Shown here in pieces: positions 1 to 7,333 of a DNA stretch of 21,095 nucleotides (positions are counted from its first letter, which is position 1; each line of letters starts with the position of its first letter). The stretch spans positions 1-21,095 of the forward strand of contig CAVGTF010000023.1 in NCBI GenBank assembly GCA_963632245.1, given 5' to 3'. Source of the stretch: UBA1724 sp963632245 (GTDB taxonomy: Bacteria; Verrucomicrobiota; Lentisphaeria; Oligosphaerales; Oligosphaeraceae). The position numbers and the translations under genes are program-made. The notes under the pieces were generated by a model. The model saw only the letters and a program-made list of their open reading frames with translations. It was not told the origin of the DNA and did not search any database.

Positions 1-55
1 GATGAATCGCTGCAGGCACTTGCACCCGAGTATTTTCGTTGAAATTTCGGCTCAT
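1..55 (-). CDS. hsdR: Partial CDS: probable type I restriction enzyme HsdR subunit, N-terminus only
   Basis: Reading leftward from an ATG at 55, the frame is open for 18 codons to the window edge and encodes MSRNFNENTRVQVPAAIH. From memory of the family, the start of type I restriction R subunits (HSDR_N domain, a PD-(D/E)XK-type nuclease region) carries a closely similar segment of the form FNE(N/D)(T/S)RVxxPA.xH, usually followed by LxRLGY. That is the only basis for the call. The 105 bases between this ATG and the lnt stop, and the gene start itself, are visibly AT-richer than everything to the right, which fits an acquired restriction-modification locus. No clear Shine-Dalgarno sequence precedes the ATG. 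The motor and C-terminal parts, and any hsdM or hsdS, would lie outside the window, so intactness cannot be judged. Confidence 0.55.
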   Translation of the reverse strand, partial: MSRNFNENTRVQVPAAIH

Positions 56-160
56 GTTTTTTGCTTGTTAAGATCTTGAGTGACGCGGAGTTGTTTGAGG
101 GAGAGCGTTCCCGAATAGCCTAATTTTCACAAGATAGCATAAGTTTTTTTTTGCAACGAG

Positions 161-1999
161 TTACGAATGTTTCCTCAGTCTCTCCCTCATCCTATGTTTT
201 TCCTTCACAGCCTGTATGATCTCCCATGCGATAACGAGAATGCAGACGAGGCTTGCGATTTTCGGGAGGGTGTTCCCGGTGTGGGCATAGGGTGTGAGGG
301 GGGCGTTGGGTTTGGTGGGGTAGATGGTGTAGGTATGATAGCCTGCGGTGAAGGGTTTATCGGCGGTTTGGATGGGATCGATGATTTCGCCTTTTGGGGA
401 GATGAGGCAGGTATGGGAGTTATTTCCGGAGCGGAGGAGTGGGTGGCGGTTTTCGACGGCGCGAAGGATAGCCTGTGCCTGGTGTTGTCGTGCGCCGGAG
501 GAGGTCTTATACCAGCAGTCGTTGGTGATGGTGGCCAGGAGTTGCGCGCCCTTCCGGGTGAATTCCCGGGAGATCTCGGGGAATGCGTCCTCGAAGCAGA
601 TATTCATTCCGCAGCGTACAGTGGTGCCATCGGCGCGCTTCAGGGAGAAGAGCGTGGCATTTTTGCCGGCAGTCAGATCCCGTCCCATGCCCAGGGCGTC
701 CACGAGCCAGGGCAGTTGTTTGGAGAATGGGACGTATTCTCCGAAGGGGACCAGGTGTGTCTTGTCGTAGTAGTCCTCGCGGAAGGCTCGTGGGAGTGCG
801 AGGACCGCGGAGTCCTTCTGGAGGAGGAATGCGGAGTTGAAGACGGGGGGCTCCAAGGAGTCGTAGTCACCACTGCCGAAGGCGCTGTTTCCCCCGGGGG
901 ATGTGAGTCCCTCGCGGACATCCAGAGCACCCAGGAGGAGTGGCTTTGGGAGTTGTGCGAGGAGGGCGCGGAGTCCCTGGGAGTATGCGGGAGTCGTGAG
1001 TGGGATTGGGAGTGCGCCCTCGGGCCACAGGAAGAGATCGGTGGCTTCTGTGGTAGCGGCCTGGAGAGTGAGGGAGGAGTATCGGTCCCAGGCGAACTGT
1101 ACCTCCTCGGGGGTGGCCTCGCGGCATTCGGGGACATCGCCCTGGATTGCCGTGATGCGGATGGGGGTCTCCTCCAGCGGAAGCTTTCGGGCGTGCTCCA
1201 GGGCGCACCATCCGCCCAGGAAAAGCAGTGTCACCAGGAGTGCCGCGAGGAGTCGCTTATCCCGTCGCGCCAGGAGTCCCGCCACGAGGAGATTTGTCCA
1301 GACCAGGAAGAAGGAGATCCCGTATGCGCCGGCGAGAGACGCCAAGAGCCGGACGGGCGAGAATGCCTGCGAGACCCCCAGGGCATTCCAGGGAAAGCCG
1401 GTGAAGATCCATCCGCGGATCCACTCCAGGGAGGTCCAGAGCGCGGCGCCTAGCAGTGCCGCCCGCAGAAATGCGCGAGTGTTTGGGAAGACGGTGAGAT
1501 CCGCGCCGGGGCGGTGTGCGGGGATGGCATCCGGGAAGGCATCGCTGCGTTGCCGGAAGTCCATGGGGATCTCCTCACGGGGTTTTCGTCGCCAGAGGAG
1601 CGCCCCCCAGAGCAGTGCCCAGAGTGCGGGGAAGAGCGCGCAGGGGATTGCCAGGAGTGCGCCGGCGCCGAAGCCCACGGAATTGAGCCACCACAGCGAG
1701 ATCAGGAAGTGCGTGTATCCCAGGAGCGCGGCGCCCAGGATGCGCCAACGAAGCCGCCGGGGCTGTGGGCAGAGGAGATAGGGCACCAGTCCCAGAAATG
1801 CCAATGGCGACCACTCCAGGGGCGGAAAGGCGAATGCCAGCAGTGCGCCGGAGAGAATTGCGGCGACGCAATGATAGAGTGGCAGGTGGTTCAGGAGTGC
1901 CAGCGAATGGATCTCCGGGGTGCCGGGCGGCACGCATGCGGATGCCGACTGCATTCGCGCGGCATCCACCCTGCTCTCTTTGGACTCCTCCCGGGACAT
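161..1999 (-). CDS. lnt: Apolipoprotein N-acyltransferase
   Basis: Inner-membrane enzyme that transfers the third acyl chain from a phospholipid to the N-terminal cysteine of lipoproteins, the last step of lipoprotein maturation. The 612-residue product has hydrophobic segments over residues 35-265, including the family signature EWIRGWIFTGFPWNALG near 192-208. A periplasmic nitrilase-fold domain covers about 280-555 and a last membrane helix about 579-597. The expected catalytic triad is visible as Glu327 (LWPEGA), Lys413 (DKTHLVPFGEYVPF) and Cys468 (GMNICFED). It is about 100 residues longer than the E. coli enzyme. The extra length sits in the N-terminal tail, in a polar insert around 137-175 and in a Gly/Ser-rich loop near 364-385. 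It starts 21 bases after tolR, without an obvious ribosome binding site, and is the last gene of the operon. Confidence 0.95.
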   Translation of the reverse strand: MSREESKESRVDAARMQSASACVPPGTPEIHSLALLNHLPLYHCVAAILSGALLAFAFPPLEWSPLAFLGLVPYLLCPQPRRLRWRILGAALLGYTHFLISLWWLNSVGFGAGALLAIPCALFPALWALLWGALLWRRKPREEIPMDFRQRSDAFPDAIPAHRPGADLTVFPNTRAFLRAALLGAALWTSLEWIRGWIFTGFPWNALGVSQAFSPVRLLASLAGAYGISFFLVWTNLLVAGLLARRDKRLLAALLVTLLFLGGWCALEHARKLPLEETPIRITAIQGDVPECREATPEEVQFAWDRYSSLTLQAATTEATDLFLWPEGALPIPLTTPAYSQGLRALLAQLPKPLLLGALDVREGLTSPGGNSAFGSGDYDSLEPPVFNSAFLLQKDSAVLALPRAFREDYYDKTHLVPFGEYVPFSKQLPWLVDALGMGRDLTAGKNATLFSLKRADGTTVRCGMNICFEDAFPEISREFTRKGAQLLATITNDCWYKTSSGARQHQAQAILRAVENRHPLLRSGNNSHTCLISPKGEIIDPIQTADKPFTAGYHTYTIYPTKPNAPLTPYAHTGNTLPKIASLVCILVIAWEIIQAVKEKHRMRERLRKHS

Positions 2000-2020
2000 A
2001 GACTACGAGCTGCCGCGGGG

Positions 2021-2434
2021 CTATTCCGCCACCGTCTCCAACTGCACCTCCATGCCGCAGTGCTTTGCGGGGCGCAGGAGCATGATAATTTCTTCGTAGG
2101 GACGCTCGCCGCTGGCACGAATCCGCACCCTCATACGACCCAGGTCCTTATACTGCCGCATGCGCGCCTCCAGATCCGTGGGAGCGATGGGCTCGCCGTT
2201 GATGGTGCAGAGACCCTGTGCATCCAGCGTCACCTGGATCGCCAAGGGATCGCTCTCCGGGAGCGTGGACTCCGTATTCATGGCGGGGGGCGTCACGTCC
2301 GTCTTGTAGTCCAGGATCGGGACCGTGATGATAAACAGGATCAGCAGGGTGAAGGTCAGGTCCATCAGGGGCGTCATATTGACCTCCGCCTTGACCCTGC
2401 GCTCCCTCTTGCCTCCTCTCTGCCTAGCGAGCAT
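2021..2434 (-). CDS. TolR/ExbD family biopolymer transport protein
   Basis: Small inner-membrane subunit that works with a TolQ/ExbB partner to convert proton-motive force into movement of an envelope protein. The 137-residue product has a short basic cytoplasmic N-terminus (RQRGGKRERR) and then the family motif EVNMTPLMDLTFTLLIL at about 17-33. The Asp in that segment (MTPLMD) is the family's proton-pathway residue in the single membrane helix. The remainder, about 40-137, is the periplasmic domain, with the usual pattern of small strands and IRASGERPYEEI near 106-117. The ATG at 2434 lies inside the last codons of the upstream TolQ/ExbB gene (11-base overlap). No TolA, TolB, Pal or TonB gene is in the window, so the sequence cannot decide between Tol and Exb function. 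Confidence 0.88.
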   Translation of the reverse strand: MLARQRGGKRERRVKAEVNMTPLMDLTFTLLILFIITVPILDYKTDVTPPAMNTESTLPESDPLAIQVTLDAQGLCTINGEPIAPTDLEARMRQYKDLGRMRVRIRASGERPYEEIIMLLRPAKHCGMEVQLETVAE

Positions 2435-3371
2435 AGTCGTCCGGGCTCCCTCCAGCCATGTCCTCTTCCACCGAAATCTCTACCGCGGTGTCACGAGAAA
2501 CACCAGACACCGGCTGCGAATAGGCGGGTTGCACGGGCGCGGGCTGCTGCGCCGCCATCACTGGCTGCTGATACGCGGGCTGCACCGCGGGATTGCTCGC
2601 ATATGCCTGCGACTGGGGTGCAACAGCGGGCGCTGTCGCCGCCACTTGAGGCTTTGGCTGTGCGGTCTTTGCCAACTGGAGGGAGGTCAGCAGCTCGTCG
2701 CGGAAGTCGTCCATTTCCTGGGAGATCTCGTCGACGGTGGAGACGATCGAGTTATTGCAGAGAGTGCCGGGGATTGCGACGAACAGTCCCGCCACGGTGG
2801 TGAGCAGTGCGCCAGCGATACCGGGTGCGATTGCCTGGATATCGGGTCGCCCGCCATTATTGACGATTCCCACGAAGGTGGCCATGACGCCCCATACGGT
2901 GCCGAAGAGTCCGCACATCGGGGCGAGAGTAATCAGCGACGCCAGTCCCGGCAGCAAGGCCTCCAGGGCGCCCCTCTGGCGCGTGATTTCGGTCTCGATA
3001 GCGACCTGTACGCGTTCCAGTTCCTGTGCGGTGAGAGCGCGGGGGAGGATTCCCTCGGAGAAGAAGGCGTATTTCTGCTGGGCGGTGGGCTTCAGGATCT
3101 CCAGGAGCATCGCGCTGGCGGCGCGCCCCAGATCCGCCAAGGGCCCCGTCAGCGAGCGGTCGTGGTCCAAGTCCCCCAGGATCTTATGCGTGCAGGAGCC
3201 ATATTTTGCCAGCCGCTCCCGCAGGAACACGATCGCATTTTTCATTGCCCTAGTCTGGAAGAACTTGCAGACCAGGAGTGCCCAAAGGAGGGCGTTGGCG
3301 GCAAGCAAAACCGCCGTGATGGCCCTTCCCACGCCATCACTATAGATAAAACCGTCCAAAAGGACTTTCAT
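2424..3371 (-). CDS. MotA/TolQ/ExbB family proton channel protein with Pro/Gln-rich C-terminal tail
   Basis: Inner-membrane channel subunit that pairs with the following TolR/ExbD protein. The 315-residue product has a first membrane helix at about 16-36, a long cytoplasmic loop, and a helical pair at about 140-205. That pair carries the family pattern TLAPMCGLFGTVWGVMATF and then IAPGIAGALLTTVAGLFVAI, which contribute the channel threonines. The ATG at 3371 overlaps the rsmA stop by 4 bases (ATGA), which fixes the start and suggests coupled translation. Residues about 238-295 form an Ala/Pro/Gln-rich tail with two near-identical units, VQPAYQQPV (263-271) and VQPAYSQPV (280-288), followed by an acidic end. 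Such a tail is not part of the core family and should be cytoplasmic if the standard topology holds. Tol versus Exb role is undecided. Confidence 0.9.
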   Translation of the reverse strand: MKVLLDGFIYSDGVGRAITAVLLAANALLWALLVCKFFQTRAMKNAIVFLRERLAKYGSCTHKILGDLDHDRSLTGPLADLGRAASAMLLEILKPTAQQKYAFFSEGILPRALTAQELERVQVAIETEITRQRGALEALLPGLASLITLAPMCGLFGTVWGVMATFVGIVNNGGRPDIQAIAPGIAGALLTTVAGLFVAIPGTLCNNSIVSTVDEISQEMDDFRDELLTSLQLAKTAQPKPQVAATAPAVAPQSQAYASNPAVQPAYQQPVMAAQQPAPVQPAYSQPVSGVSRDTAVEISVEEDMAGGSPDDYAR

Positions 3372-4198
3372 AGCATCAGCTCCGCGAGTTTCACGTATTG
3401 TTGAGGAGAGAGGACTTCCGCGCGTGCGGTAGCGGGCAGTCCGAGGGCCTCCAGGGCGGCGGCGACATCCACGCCGGGCATCAGGGGTTCCAGGAGGCGC
3501 CGCGCCTGCTTCCGGCGTTGCGCAAATGCGGCGCCCGCCAGGCGGCCGGCGCGTTCCAGGAGTTCGGGGGCGCCCAGGGGCTCCGGGCGGGACTCCAGCG
3601 CCAGGAAGGCGGAATCCACCTCCGGCGGCGGAAAAAAGACTCCGCGGGGCACCTGTCGCGCGATCTTCGCAATATAGCGGAAGGCGAGGCGTACCGTCAG
3701 GACGCCGTATTGCGCGGTGCCGGGATTTGCGGCGAGTCGCTCGGCCATCTCCTTCTGGAGTAGCACATGGAGGGCGCGCGGCGGATTCTTTGCAGAGGCC
3801 AGATGCGCCAGAAGGACGGAGGCGCAGGAATAGGGGAGATTCGCCACCACGCGATAGGGGTGTCCCTGGGGGAAGAGCGCATCGAAATCGGTCTTGCAGG
3901 CGTCCTCTTCGCGGAGACGGAAGGTCTCGGGATACTGTTCGCCGAGCGTCCGCCGGAGATATCCCGCCAGCCGGGAATCGAATTCCACGGAGGTGAGGAG
4001 GGCGCCGGATGCCAGGAGCCGCCGGGTGAGCACACCGGTGCCGGGACCGATCTCCAGGAGCTCCTCGCCGGGTTGCGGAGCCGCGGCGCGCACCAGGGCG
4101 TCCAGGCAATTGTCGTCCACCAGGAAGTTCTGCCCCAGCGCCTTGCTGGGGTGCATATCGAGGGACTCCAGGATGGCCAACAATTCCGCGCGCTTCAT
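3368..4198 (-). CDS. rsmA: 16S rRNA (adenine1518/1519-N6)-dimethyltransferase
   Basis: Dimethylates two adjacent adenines in the 3'-terminal hairpin of 16S rRNA late in small-subunit assembly (RsmA/KsgA family). The 276-residue product is the normal length. Visible motifs in order are GQNFL (22-26), the SAM-binding LEIGPGTG (48-55), the acidic VEFDSRL (71-77), the catalytic NLPY (120-123), QKEMAERL (148-155), FFPPPEVDSAF (188-198) and the C-terminal FAQRRKQ (225-231). The start ATG at 4198 overlaps the HPr-like gene's stop by 4 bases, and its own stop overlaps the next start in the same way. It therefore lies in a tightly coupled run between a translation block (nusA, infB, rbfA) and an envelope block (tolQR, lnt). 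Its role in small-subunit maturation matches that of rbfA two genes upstream. Confidence 0.97.
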   Translation of the reverse strand: MKRAELLAILESLDMHPSKALGQNFLVDDNCLDALVRAAAPQPGEELLEIGPGTGVLTRRLLASGALLTSVEFDSRLAGYLRRTLGEQYPETFRLREEDACKTDFDALFPQGHPYRVVANLPYSCASVLLAHLASAKNPPRALHVLLQKEMAERLAANPGTAQYGVLTVRLAFRYIAKIARQVPRGVFFPPPEVDSAFLALESRPEPLGAPELLERAGRLAGAAFAQRRKQARRLLEPLMPGVDVAAALEALGLPATARAEVLSPQQYVKLAELML

Positions 4199-4506
4199 GG
4201 GATCACGGGAGCGGGTGCCTTCTCCAGGAGGACATAGGGTTCCAGGGCTGCCAGCGCCGCCTGGGCATCAGGCCCCTGCGCCGCAATCACCAGGAGCTGT
4301 TCTGCGGGAGCGCCGAGAGTCAAGAGTGCCAGCGGGCTGCGCGCATCCGCCGTCCGGCCATTGCCGGCGGTGATGGTGACCCGGGTGGAGGAGAATTTCG
4401 CGCAGGCACGGGAGATCTCGCTGGCTACCTTCAGGTGCAAGCCATTGGGATCCCGGACCCGACCACGGGCCTCCAATATGCTGTCATGCTTCCGATCGTC
4501 TGACAT
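4195..4506 (-). CDS. Divergent HPr-family phosphocarrier-like protein
   Basis: The 103-residue product matches the HPr fold in layout. A first strand leads to DPNGLHLKVASEISRACAKF (19-38), where His24 takes the place of the phosphorylated histidine of the classical GLHARP loop. A strand pair follows, then ARSPLALLTLGAP (55-67), where Ser57 lies near the regulatory serine position. LLVIAAQGPDAQAALAAL (71-88) is the typical end. The residues after the histidine are Leu-Lys instead of Ala-Arg, and the protein has a short charged N-terminal and a Pro-rich C-terminal extension. No ptsI or EII gene is nearby, so a sugar-transport role is unsupported; a regulatory (NPr-like) role is possible. I chose the ATG at 4506. 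A TTG three codons upstream (4515) is an alternative, with an AGGAG sequence that lies rather far from the ATG and very near the TTG. Confidence 0.75.
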   Translation of the reverse strand: MSDDRKHDSILEARGRVRDPNGLHLKVASEISRACAKFSSTRVTITAGNGRTADARSPLALLTLGAPAEQLLVIAAQGPDAQAALAALEPYVLLEKAPAPVIP

Positions 4507-4538
4507 GGCAATCAATCGCTCCTCGGAAAATCATTCCC

Positions 4539-4949
4539 CTATTCGCCAGACTCCGAAGTGGAAGGCGCCGTCCCCGCCGCCGCGCCCTTGCTGTTCTCCT
4601 GGGGCAGATCCAGCTCCTGGAGGATCGACATCACGCGCTGCGCCTTCTCGGCGGTCTCGTCCAGTCGGAAATGCAGCACGGGGGTGTATTTCATGACCAT
4701 CTTCCGGGCGATGCCGTCCTGCAACTGCACCCGCCGGCGCTGGAGCAGCTCCATTGCGCGACGCTTTGCGGCGGCGCTGCCGTAGACGGAGACGAAGACA
4801 TTGGCCGTGCGGAGATTGCTGGCCAATTCCACGCCCACGAAGGTGACCAGGGCATCGGGAATATCGGGTCGAATCAGGGATTCGCCCAGCATCCCAAGCT
4901 CCCGGAGCATCTGCGAGTTCAATCGGGAAATGCGGTCTTCTGCGCCCAT
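4539..4949 (-). CDS. rbfA: Ribosome-binding factor A
   Basis: KH-fold assembly factor that binds the 30S subunit near the 5' helix of 16S rRNA during maturation and cold adaptation. The 136-residue product shows the family pattern: an N-terminal helix ISRLNSQMLRELGML (7-21), the central VELASNLRTANVFVSVYG (40-57), and the closing KYTPVLHFRLDETAEKAQRVMSIL, written here in two parts as KYTPVLHFRLDET (87-99) and the helix after it. The last 25 residues are a low-complexity Ser/Gly/Ala tail. It follows infB by 54 bases, the conserved order infB-rbfA, and precedes the HPr-like gene by 32 bases. The ATG at 4949 has no obvious ribosome binding site. Confidence 0.93.
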   Translation of the reverse strand: MGAEDRISRLNSQMLRELGMLGESLIRPDIPDALVTFVGVELASNLRTANVFVSVYGSAAAKRRAMELLQRRRVQLQDGIARKMVMKYTPVLHFRLDETAEKAQRVMSILQELDLPQENSKGAAAGTAPSTSESGE

Positions 4950-5003
4950 GAGGGATCGGAGTGTGCTAAAGAGTGAGAGAATGTATGGGAGCGCCCTTCT
5001 CGA

Positions 5004-7088
5004 CTAGAGTTCGGGGAGGATCTTCTCCACAGTAAAGACCTGGATGCGGTCGCCCACCTCGAAGTCCTCGAAGTTGTCCAGCCGGATACCGCACTCCTGG
5101 CCGGCCTTCATCTCGCGGACATCCTCCTTGAAGTGCTTCAGGGATGCCACCAAGCCGGAGTAGATCTGGGTGTCCTGGCGGAAGACACGCGCCTTCTGGT
5201 TCACCTTGATGATACCGGAGGTCACGCGGCAACCGCAGATCTTTCCGGTCTTGGAGATATTGAAGACCTGCGCGATCTGCGCCTCGCCCAGCAGATTCTC
5301 CTTGGTCTCGGGAGTCAGGCGGCCGCGCATGACGTCCTCCAGATCGTCCAAGAGATCGTAGATAATGGAGTAGAGACGGATCTCCACGCCCTTCTGCTTG
5401 GCAGTGCGGTTCACGCTGGGCATGGCGCGCACGTGGAAGCCCACGATGATCGCCTTGCTGGCCGCCGCCAAAATCACATCGGAATCCGTGATCTCACCCA
5501 CGCCACCATGAACAATCTTCACGGAGATCTTCGTGGACTTGATGCCGGAAATGGCCTCAGAGATGGCCTCCAGGGAGCCGCGGACGTCGGTCTTCAGCAC
5601 CAGGTTCATCTCCACCACGGAGCTGTCGTTGCGAGAATCCGTGAGGCGCTTCATGACCTCTTCCATGGTCAACGCCTTCTGGTCGCCGGAATTCTCCTGG
5701 CGCTTGCGTTGCAACTCTTCGTCGGCGGCCGCCTTCGCGGCCTTTTCATCGGGCTGCCAGACAACCTTGTCGCCCGCCTCGGGAACCGCGTTGTAGCCCA
5801 TGATCTTCACGGGCGTGGAGGCAGTCGCCTTCGCCAGGCGCTTGCCGTGGGTATCCAGCAGCGCGCGCGCCTTTCCATAGGTGCTGCCGCAGGAGAACCA
5901 GTCGCCCTGGCGCAACACACCGTTGCGCACCAGGATATTGGCGGTGGGGCCCATGCCGGGCTCCATCTGCGCCTCGATCACCAGGCCCTCGAAGGGCGCA
6001 TCGGGATCGGCATTGAGCTCCAGCATCTCGGCTTCCAGGAGGATTCGCTCCAAAAGCTCGTCCACGCCCTCGCCCGTGATGCCGCTGCAGGAGACCACGG
6101 CGGTATCGCCGCCCCAGTCTTCAGGCTGGATGCCATTCTCCTGGAGCTGCCGCAGCACGCGGTCCTTGTCGCAGCCCGGCAGATCGCACTTGGTCATGGC
6201 AACAATGATGGGCACCTTTGCGGCCTGCGCATGATGGATGGCCTCGATGGTCTGGGGCATGCAGCCCTCGGGTCCCGCAATGACCAGCACCGCGATATCG
6301 GTGGCGTTGGCGCCACGGGCGCGCATGGCGGTGAAGGCGGCGTGCCCGGGGGTATCCAGGAAGGTGATGGTCTGGTCGCCATACTGCGCCACGGAGGCGC
6401 CGATGGCCTGGGTGATTCCACCCGCCTCGCCAGCGGCCACGCGGGTCTTCCGGATGTAGTCCTGCAAGGTGGTCTTGCCGTGGTCCACATGGCCCATGAA
6501 GACCACCACCGGGGGACGGCCCACCTTCTTGCGGGGACGGCCATCCTGCGCCGCCGCGGCAATGGCGGATGCCTTGCGCTCAAAAACGGGATGATTGCCC
6601 TTCTCACGGCGCTCCTGGACGAACTTCTTGCCGTTGCGCTCGCAGATCTTCTCCACGGTCTCGGTCTCCAGGACCTGGTTGATGGCGGCGAAGATATTCA
6701 GCTGCATCAGCTGGATGATCACCTCGTTGGGCTTCATCTTCAGCGCAATGGCCAGATCCCGGACAGTGATGGGGGTCTTCAGGTGGATCTCGCCAGGAGC
6801 GCTCTCTTCCTCCAGCTCCTCCTCCAACTCCTCCTCGTCCTTGGAAACAGCCGCCGCAGGCGCCTCCGCAGGCTTTGCAGCGGGCGCGGCAGCCGCACGA
6901 CGAGCATCCTGCGCCTCCTTCCGCGCATTCAGGATCTGCTTGCGGATCAGCTCGGCCTCCTCCTCCTCAAGAGTGCTGGAGTGGCTCCGCACGGAGGTGA
7001 AGCCCTCCTTCTGCAGGAACTCCACCATCTCCTTACTCTCCATGCCCAGCTCCCGAGCCAGTTGATTGACGCGTATCTTCGTAGACAT
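5004..7088 (-). CDS. infB: Translation initiation factor IF-2
   Basis: GTPase that brings initiator tRNA to the 30S subunit and promotes subunit joining. The 694-residue product starts at the ATG at 7088, which gives the typical start STKIRVNQLARELGM; upstream in-frame codons encode an unrelated hydrophobic stretch. A first IF2_N-type motif (about 3-52) is followed by an Ala/Pro and Glu-rich linker (about 55-100), a second IF2_N domain (about 103-157) and the G domain. The GTPase motifs are GHVDHGKTT (199-207), GGITQ near 223, DTPGHAAF (245-252), TKCD (299-302) in place of the common NKxD, and SCSGITGEG (333-341). The C-terminal translation-factor domains complete the protein. It is shorter than the 890-residue E. 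coli protein because the linker is short. It lies 245 bases after nusA and before rbfA. Confidence 0.97.
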   Translation of the reverse strand: MSTKIRVNQLARELGMESKEMVEFLQKEGFTSVRSHSSTLEEEEAELIRKQILNARKEAQDARRAAAAPAAKPAEAPAAAVSKDEEELEEELEEESAPGEIHLKTPITVRDLAIALKMKPNEVIIQLMQLNIFAAINQVLETETVEKICERNGKKFVQERREKGNHPVFERKASAIAAAAQDGRPRKKVGRPPVVVFMGHVDHGKTTLQDYIRKTRVAAGEAGGITQAIGASVAQYGDQTITFLDTPGHAAFTAMRARGANATDIAVLVIAGPEGCMPQTIEAIHHAQAAKVPIIVAMTKCDLPGCDKDRVLRQLQENGIQPEDWGGDTAVVSCSGITGEGVDELLERILLEAEMLELNADPDAPFEGLVIEAQMEPGMGPTANILVRNGVLRQGDWFSCGSTYGKARALLDTHGKRLAKATASTPVKIMGYNAVPEAGDKVVWQPDEKAAKAAADEELQRKRQENSGDQKALTMEEVMKRLTDSRNDSSVVEMNLVLKTDVRGSLEAISEAISGIKSTKISVKIVHGGVGEITDSDVILAAASKAIIVGFHVRAMPSVNRTAKQKGVEIRLYSIIYDLLDDLEDVMRGRLTPETKENLLGEAQIAQVFNISKTGKICGCRVTSGIIKVNQKARVFRQDTQIYSGLVASLKHFKEDVREMKAGQECGIRLDNFEDFEVGDRIQVFTVEKILPEL

Positions 7089-7140
7089 ATCAGCTTCTAT
7101 TCTCCATTTTATCGTTGAAAGTGCACTAGCCGGGAAAACG

Positions 7141-7212
7141 TCAAACGGGAAGAAGGAACAATGAAGAAAGAGAAGGAGGGGCATCCGCCCTCCACTCTCC
7201 GAAACTCCTCAC
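7141..7212 (-). CDS. Possible 23-codon ORF with strong ribosome binding site between nusA and infB
   Basis: In the 245-base gap between nusA and infB a GTG at 7212 is preceded, five bases away, by AGGAGG (7218-7223 on the plus strand as CCTCCT), one of the best ribosome binding sites in the window. The frame runs for 23 residues (MRSFGEWRADAPPSLSSLFL and three more) to a TGA at 7141. I recognise no family. Many bacteria carry ylxR and an L7Ae-like gene at this position, but this ORF is far too short to be either. The site may be chance in a purine-rich tract, and nothing else shows that the peptide is made. Confidence 0.2.
   Translation of the reverse strand: MRSFGEWRADAPPSLSSLFLLPV
7161..7193 (-). 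terminator. Weak terminator-like hairpin between nusA and infB
   Basis: On the minus strand GGAGGG (7188-7193) can pair with CCCTCC (7175-7180) across a 7-base loop, and a pyrimidine-rich, T-rich stretch follows (TTCTCTTTCTTCAT, 7161-7174). The stem is only six pairs and the tail is interrupted by C, so at most partial termination or a pause is expected. It could reduce infB expression relative to nusA. Confidence 0.3.
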
Positions 7213-7333
7213 GGTCTCCTCCTCTCACATGCGGCGCCAATGCCACCCGCGGGCGTACGCGGTGGCACCTGTCGCCGATAAGGGGAAAACGCGGCGGACG
7301 CGCGGCAAACACGCGCCCGCCGGGAATCCAGGA

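Noticed and set aside
5133..7118. Long plus-strand ORF (661 codons) opposite infB
   Set aside because: It mirrors the infB coding strand in a GC-rich gene and has no recognisable domain; it is an antisense shadow. The same applies to long plus-strand frames opposite proS, mgtE, ctpA and lnt.
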